Positions 60,284-64,000 of a stretch of DNA of 64,000 nucleotides are shown here, piece after piece; the stretch's first letter is position 1; every line of letters begins with the position of its first letter. The stretch is from NCBI RefSeq assembly GCF_000974805.1, contig NZ_BBQZ01000003.1, forward strand, positions 248,001 to 312,000. The letters run 5' to 3'. The notes beneath the pieces are model-generated. The model did not search any database. It was not told where the DNA came from and saw only the letters and a list, made by a program, of their open reading frames with translations. The stretch is from Demequina salsinemoris. Its GTDB lineage: Bacteria > Actinomycetota > Actinomycetes > Actinomycetales > Demequinaceae. Position numbers and translations under genes: made by a program.

Positions 60284-62094
60284 TGGCCGACCGCGCTGAC
60301 CGCGCGGGACGCTCGCACCTGCCTCGCATCGGGCATCCGGTACGGCGGCAGCGCGCACTGTCCATGGCCGCGCTCGCGATCCTGCTGGTCTTCGTCGGCA
60401 GGCTCGTCATGGTGCAGGCGGTGAACGCCGAGGAGCTGTCCGATGAGGCGCTCGCGACCCGCCTGACCACGACCACCGTGACGACCGAGCGGGCGGACAT
60501 CGTCGATCGCAACGGCGTGACGCTCGCGACGTCCGTGGACAAGTACAACGTGTACGTCGACCAGACGGAGCTCGCCGAGTGGCAGCGGATCGAGGACGGC
60601 AAGGTCACCGCGGAGGGCCCCCTCGACGCCGCCAAGATCCTCGCTCCGATCCTTGACGTGAGCGAGAGCGAGCTCGCGGCCAAGCTCGTGGGTGACAGCA
60701 CCTTCAAGTACATCGCGAAGTACGTCTCGCCCGAGACCTGGGCGCTGATCGACGACGAGGGCATCTACGGGATCGGCAAGGAGAGCGTGTCCCAGCGCGT
60801 CTACCCGAACGGCACCGTGGCGGGCAACGTCATCGGCTACCTGGCAGGCAACTCGGACCAGGTGGGGAAGTCCGGCGCGGCGGGGATCGAGCTCGCCCTC
60901 GAGGACACCCTCGAGGGAGAGGACGGCTCGGTCACGTATGAGCGCGGCGCGAACGACGCGAGCGGCACCGTGATCCCGACGGGCATCCTCGACGAGGTCG
61001 CGGCCGAGCCCGGCGACACGGTCGTGCTCACGATCGACTCGGACATCCAGTATCAGGTGCAGGACATCCTCGACCAGGCAGTGGCCGACACCGGCTCGTC
61101 GGCGGGCATCGTGATCGTCGAGGACTCGCAGACGGGAGAGATCTATGCTCTCGCGGACTCCGACACCGTCGATCCCAACGATCCCAGCGCCTCGGACGCG
61201 GACGATCGAGGCTCGCGCGCGGTGTCCACGGTCTTCGAGCCAGGCTCCACGGGCAAGGTCATCACGATGGCCGCGGCGCTCGAGGAGGGGGTCGCGACCC
61301 CGACATCCGAGTACGTCGCGCCGTACAAGTACACGACCTCGAACGGCCAGACCTTCAGCGACTCCCACGACTACGGCAAGCAGAAGTACACGCTCGCCGG
61401 CATCCTGGTGAACTCGTCGAACACCGGCACCATCCAGGTGGGCGAGGAGATCGGCTCGGAGACGTTCTACGACTACCTCACCGCCTTCGGCTTCGGGGAG
61501 CCCACGGACGTCGGGCTGCCTGGCGAGTCGGGCGGCATCCTGCGTAGTTGGGAGAGCTGGGACGGGCGCACGAAGTACGCGGTCTACTACGGTCAGGGCG
61601 TCGCCGTGACCGCTCTGCAGACCGCGCAGGTGTATCAGACGATCGCGAACGGCGGCGTGATGGTGCAGCCGACCGTGGTCCAGGGATACGAGTCCGCCGA
61701 CGGCGAGTTCACCGAGCGCGAGACCGACGAGGACACGCGGGTCATCAGCGAGGAGACGGCCTCGGAGCTCATGACGATGCTCGAGGACGTCACCGCTGAG
61801 GGCACCGGTGGCGCCGCGAAGATCGAGGGCTACCGCGTCGCTGGCAAGACCGGTACGGCGCAGGTGTTCTCCGACGGGGAGCAGTCGGGAATCGTCGCGT
61901 CGTTCGTCGGCATCGCGCCCGCCGATGATCCGCGTATCGTCGTATCCGTCATCATGTTCGACCCGCAGACCGCGATCTGGGGCGGCACGGTGGCAGCACC
62001 GGTCTTCCGCGACGTCGCGACGCTCACGCTCCAGTCGCTCGGCGTCGCGCCCTCGACGGGCGAGGCCGACCCGTACCCCACGACCTGGGAGTGA
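60283..62094 (+). CDS. ftsI: Septal peptidoglycan transpeptidase FtsI (PBP3)
   Basis: A 603-residue class B penicillin-binding protein. It has one N-terminal helix (~27-46), a dimerisation/pedestal domain (~60-240), then a transpeptidase domain with the nucleophile Ser322 in STGK, the SSN triad near residue 378 and KTG at 522-524. It cross-links septal peptidoglycan together with FtsW. No PASTA domains are present. It overlaps murE by 4 bases. Confidence 0.96.
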   Translation: MADRADRAGRSHLPRIGHPVRRQRALSMAALAILLVFVGRLVMVQAVNAEELSDEALATRLTTTTVTTERADIVDRNGVTLATSVDKYNVYVDQTELAEWQRIEDGKVTAEGPLDAAKILAPILDVSESELAAKLVGDSTFKYIAKYVSPETWALIDDEGIYGIGKESVSQRVYPNGTVAGNVIGYLAGNSDQVGKSGAAGIELALEDTLEGEDGSVTYERGANDASGTVIPTGILDEVAAEPGDTVVLTIDSDIQYQVQDILDQAVADTGSSAGIVIVEDSQTGEIYALADSDTVDPNDPSASDADDRGSRAVSTVFEPGSTGKVITMAAALEEGVATPTSEYVAPYKYTTSNGQTFSDSHDYGKQKYTLAGILVNSSNTGTIQVGEEIGSETFYDYLTAFGFGEPTDVGLPGESGGILRSWESWDGRTKYAVYYGQGVAVTALQTAQVYQTIANGGVMVQPTVVQGYESADGEFTERETDEDTRVISEETASELMTMLEDVTAEGTGGAAKIEGYRVAGKTGTAQVFSDGEQSGIVASFVGIAPADDPRIVVSVIMFDPQTAIWGGTVAAPVFRDVATLTLQSLGVAPSTGEADPYPTTWE

Positions 62095-63665
62095 GCTTGA
62101 CAGAGATGGACCTGCGTCCCGCGCACCCGCGCGGTGCGACCCTCGCCGCCGTCGCCGACCGGTTGGGCCTCGCGCCCCTGCCTGGCGTCGTCGCCACGCT
62201 CACCGTCGGTGGCGCGACCGTCGATTCGCGCGAGGTGCGGTCCGGCGACCTCTTCGGGGCGTTCCCCGGCTTCAAGGTCCACGGCGCGCGTTTCGGCGCG
62301 CAGGTCGCCGCCGCGGGCGCCGCCGCGATCCTCACCGACGCCGAGGGCGCCGAGATCCTCGCCGCCGACGGCGTCGACATCCCCGTCGTGGTCGTGGACG
62401 ATGCGCGGGCCGCGATGGGGGAGGCCGCGGCGGAGATCTACGGTGATCCCTCGAAGCGGATGACGTTCGTCGGCGTCACGGGCACCAACGGCAAGACCAC
62501 GACGAGCTACTTCATCGAGTCCGCGCTGAAGCGCGTCTACGAGCGCACCGGCATCATGGGCACGGTCGAGCTGCGCATCGGCGACGAGGCGATCGAGAGC
62601 CCACGGACGACGGTCGAGTCGCCCGTGCTGCACGGCCTGCTCGCGCGCATGCTCGACGAGGGCGTGACCGCCGCGGTGACCGAGGTCAGCTCGCACGCGG
62701 CGGCGCTCGACCGCATCGCGGGCGTCGAGTTCGCCGTCGCGGTCTTCACGAACCTCCAGTGGGACCACCTGGACTTCCATCTCACGATGGACGGCTACCT
62801 TGACGCGAAGGCGAGGCTGTTCGAGCCGGGGCGCGCGCGGCGCGGCGTCATCAACGTGGACGACGAGTGGGGGCGGAAGCTCGCCGCGCGGGTCGAGATC
62901 CCGTGCGAGCGGGTGTCCACCCACCCGGACGACCCCCAGGAGGCCGAGTGGTCGGTGACCTGGGCGGACATCGGACTGGACGGCGTGGGCTCGCGCTTCG
63001 CGTTCACCGACCCCTCCGGCGCGAGCCACGGCGCGGAGAGCCCTCTCCCTGGCCTCGTGAACGTCTCCAACTCGATGGTCGCGATCGTCGCGGCGCACGC
63101 CGCGGGCGTGCCCCTGGACGAGGCGATCGCGGGTGTCGCGGGCGGTCACGAGGTCCCGGGCCGCATGGAGCGCGTGATCGAGCGCAGTGACGCGGATCCG
63201 CTTGCCATCGTCGACTACGCGCACACGCCCGACGCCCTCACGCTCGCGCTTCAGGGCGTCCGCCCCATCACGCCCGGTCGTCTCATCCTGATCTTCGGCT
63301 CGGATGGCGACCGCGACCAGGGCAAGCGCCCGGTCATGGGGGAGATCGCCGCGAACCTCGCCGACGTCATCGTCCTGACCGACGAGAACCCGCGCTCCGA
63401 GGAGCCCGCCGCGATCCGCGCCGCGATCCGCGAGGGCATCGAGAAGGTGCGTCCCGACCTCGCCGACGTGCACGAGGTCGAGCCCCGCGTCGCCGCAGTC
63501 GAGTACGGGCTGCGCCTCGGACGGCCGGGCGACACCGTCATCGTCACGGGCAAGGGCCACGAGCCGACCCAGGAGATCGCCGGAGTCTTCCACCGCTACA
63601 ACGACAGGGACGCGTACCTCGCGGCCCACGCGCGCATCGTCTCCGAGCGGGAGGCGGCCGAATGA
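62091..63665 (+). CDS. murE: UDP-MurNAc-tripeptide synthetase
   Basis: MurE (524 residues) adds the third residue of the peptidoglycan stem peptide. The ATP loop GVTGTNGKTT starts at residue 128, YAHTPD is present, and the third-residue specificity loop reads TDENPRSEEP, with E432-N433-P434-R435 where diaminopimelate enzymes have DNPR. The Arg that binds the DAP carboxyl is kept, but Asp is replaced by Glu. The amino acid added (DAP, Lys or Orn) is therefore not certain. Start GTG 62091 overlaps ftsI; TTG 62097 and ATG 62106 are alternatives. Confidence 0.93.
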   Translation: MSLTEMDLRPAHPRGATLAAVADRLGLAPLPGVVATLTVGGATVDSREVRSGDLFGAFPGFKVHGARFGAQVAAAGAAAILTDAEGAEILAADGVDIPVVVVDDARAAMGEAAAEIYGDPSKRMTFVGVTGTNGKTTTSYFIESALKRVYERTGIMGTVELRIGDEAIESPRTTVESPVLHGLLARMLDEGVTAAVTEVSSHAAALDRIAGVEFAVAVFTNLQWDHLDFHLTMDGYLDAKARLFEPGRARRGVINVDDEWGRKLAARVEIPCERVSTHPDDPQEAEWSVTWADIGLDGVGSRFAFTDPSGASHGAESPLPGLVNVSNSMVAIVAAHAAGVPLDEAIAGVAGGHEVPGRMERVIERSDADPLAIVDYAHTPDALTLALQGVRPITPGRLILIFGSDGDRDQGKRPVMGEIAANLADVIVLTDENPRSEEPAAIRAAIREGIEKVRPDLADVHEVEPRVAAVEYGLRLGRPGDTVIVTGKGHEPTQEIAGVFHRYNDRDAYLAAHARIVSEREAAE

Positions 63666-64000
63666 GGCCGCTGACCGCAGCCTGGATCGCCGAGGCCAGC
63701 GGGGGAGAGCTGCGCGCCGACGCCGACGTCACGGTCACCTCGGCCTGGAACGACACGCGCGTCCTGAAGCCGGGGGCGTTGTACATCGCCGTCGTGGGCG
63801 AGTTCTTCGACGGGCACGAGTTCGTGTCGACGGCCGTCGAGGCGGGGGCCGTGCTCACGCTCGCGTCGCGCCCGGTCGACGCGCCTCACGTCCTCGTGGA
63901 CGACGTCCCCGCGGCGGTCGGGCTGCTCGCGAAGGCGTACCTCGCGCTGCTGCGCTCCGAGGGCGAGCTCACCGTCATCGGGATCACGGGCTCGAACGGC
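63662..64000 (+). CDS. murF: UDP-MurNAc-tripeptide:D-Ala-D-Ala ligase, 5' part
   Basis: The first 113 codons of murF, cut by the right edge. The N-terminal Mur domain (RPLTAAWIAEASGGEL, then SAWNDTRVLKPGALYIAVVGE, DGHEFV) is complete and the ATP loop GITGSNG is the last thing visible. The ATG overlaps the murE stop by 4 bases. MurF completes the cytoplasmic muropeptide by adding D-Ala-D-Ala. Confidence 0.94.
   Translation, partial: MRPLTAAWIAEASGGELRADADVTVTSAWNDTRVLKPGALYIAVVGEFFDGHEFVSTAVEAGAVLTLASRPVDAPHVLVDDVPAAVGLLAKAYLALLRSEGELTVIGITGSNG

Noticed and set aside
7099..62405. GACGATGCG recurring many times, considered as a chromosome-orienting (KOPS/Chi-like) motif
   Set aside because: I found it about equally on both strands, mostly in frame as Asp-Asp-Ala or as its complement, so codon choice explains it.
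1..64000. tRNA, rRNA or insertion sequence
   Set aside because: No cloverleaf-like or rRNA sequence, transposase or terminal inverted repeats were recognised in any intergenic region.

Overview
The window is high-GC DNA (mostly G/C at third codon positions) with densely packed genes, many overlapping by 4 bases (ATGA/GTGA). Gene content and order are those of a Gram-positive actinobacterium. The pgsA-cinA-clgR-DUF3046-recA-recX order, DUF3040, PAC2, NrdR-LysM-LexA and LAxTG sortase motifs all point to Actinobacteria. RNase Y next to recX and the overall style suggest Micrococcales (Cellulomonas/Demequina-like), but the genus cannot be fixed from this window.

Layout. 1-5840: an ABC-type (MacB-like) export cassette with an ATPase, an FtsX-type permease, a Met/Asp-rich lipoprotein and two HlyD/MacA-type adaptors, the first cut by the window edge. 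5889-39003: a long housekeeping block that follows, in the same order, the region dapB to nrdR of mycobacterial chromosomes (dapB, thyA-dfrA, dapA-rnj, ftsK, pgsA-cinA-clgR, DUF3046-recA-recX, miaB-miaA-dapF-hflX, dinG/lexA, LysM, nrdR). It is interrupted by lineage-specific genes: acetyltransferases with AzlCD, a GAP-family membrane protein with an alkylsulfatase, a PAS-GGDEF-EAL protein, a CapA-like protein, RNase Y, an LAETG surface protein and an RsmC-like methyltransferase.

39091-53583: serA, a 2698-residue LAGTG-anchored surface protein with a duplicated three-domain block, a HelD-type RNA polymerase recycling ATPase, a PAC2 protein, a cold-shock protein, a spermidine-synthase-like methyltransferase-fold protein and a DUF3040 membrane protein. 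53630-58046 (minus strand): a MoxR-DUF58-transglutaminase operon. 58248-64000: the start of the division and cell-wall (dcw) cluster, mraZ-rsmH-ftsL-ftsI-murE-murF, with murF cut by the right edge.

How it fits together. DapA, DapB and DapF supply diaminopimelate/lysine, MurE and MurF build the peptidoglycan stem peptide, and FtsK, FtsL and FtsI act at the septum. RecA, RecX, LexA and a LysM protein form an SOS module with visible LexA boxes. MraZ probably controls the dcw operon through a 10-bp-periodic TGGNG array. Many monocistronic or first genes have no Shine-Dalgarno site but carry a TAnnnT-like -10 hexamer exactly six bases before the start codon, which indicates widespread leaderless transcription. 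No rRNA, tRNA, CRISPR array, insertion sequence or prophage was seen. There is no gene-free stretch longer than about 250 bases.
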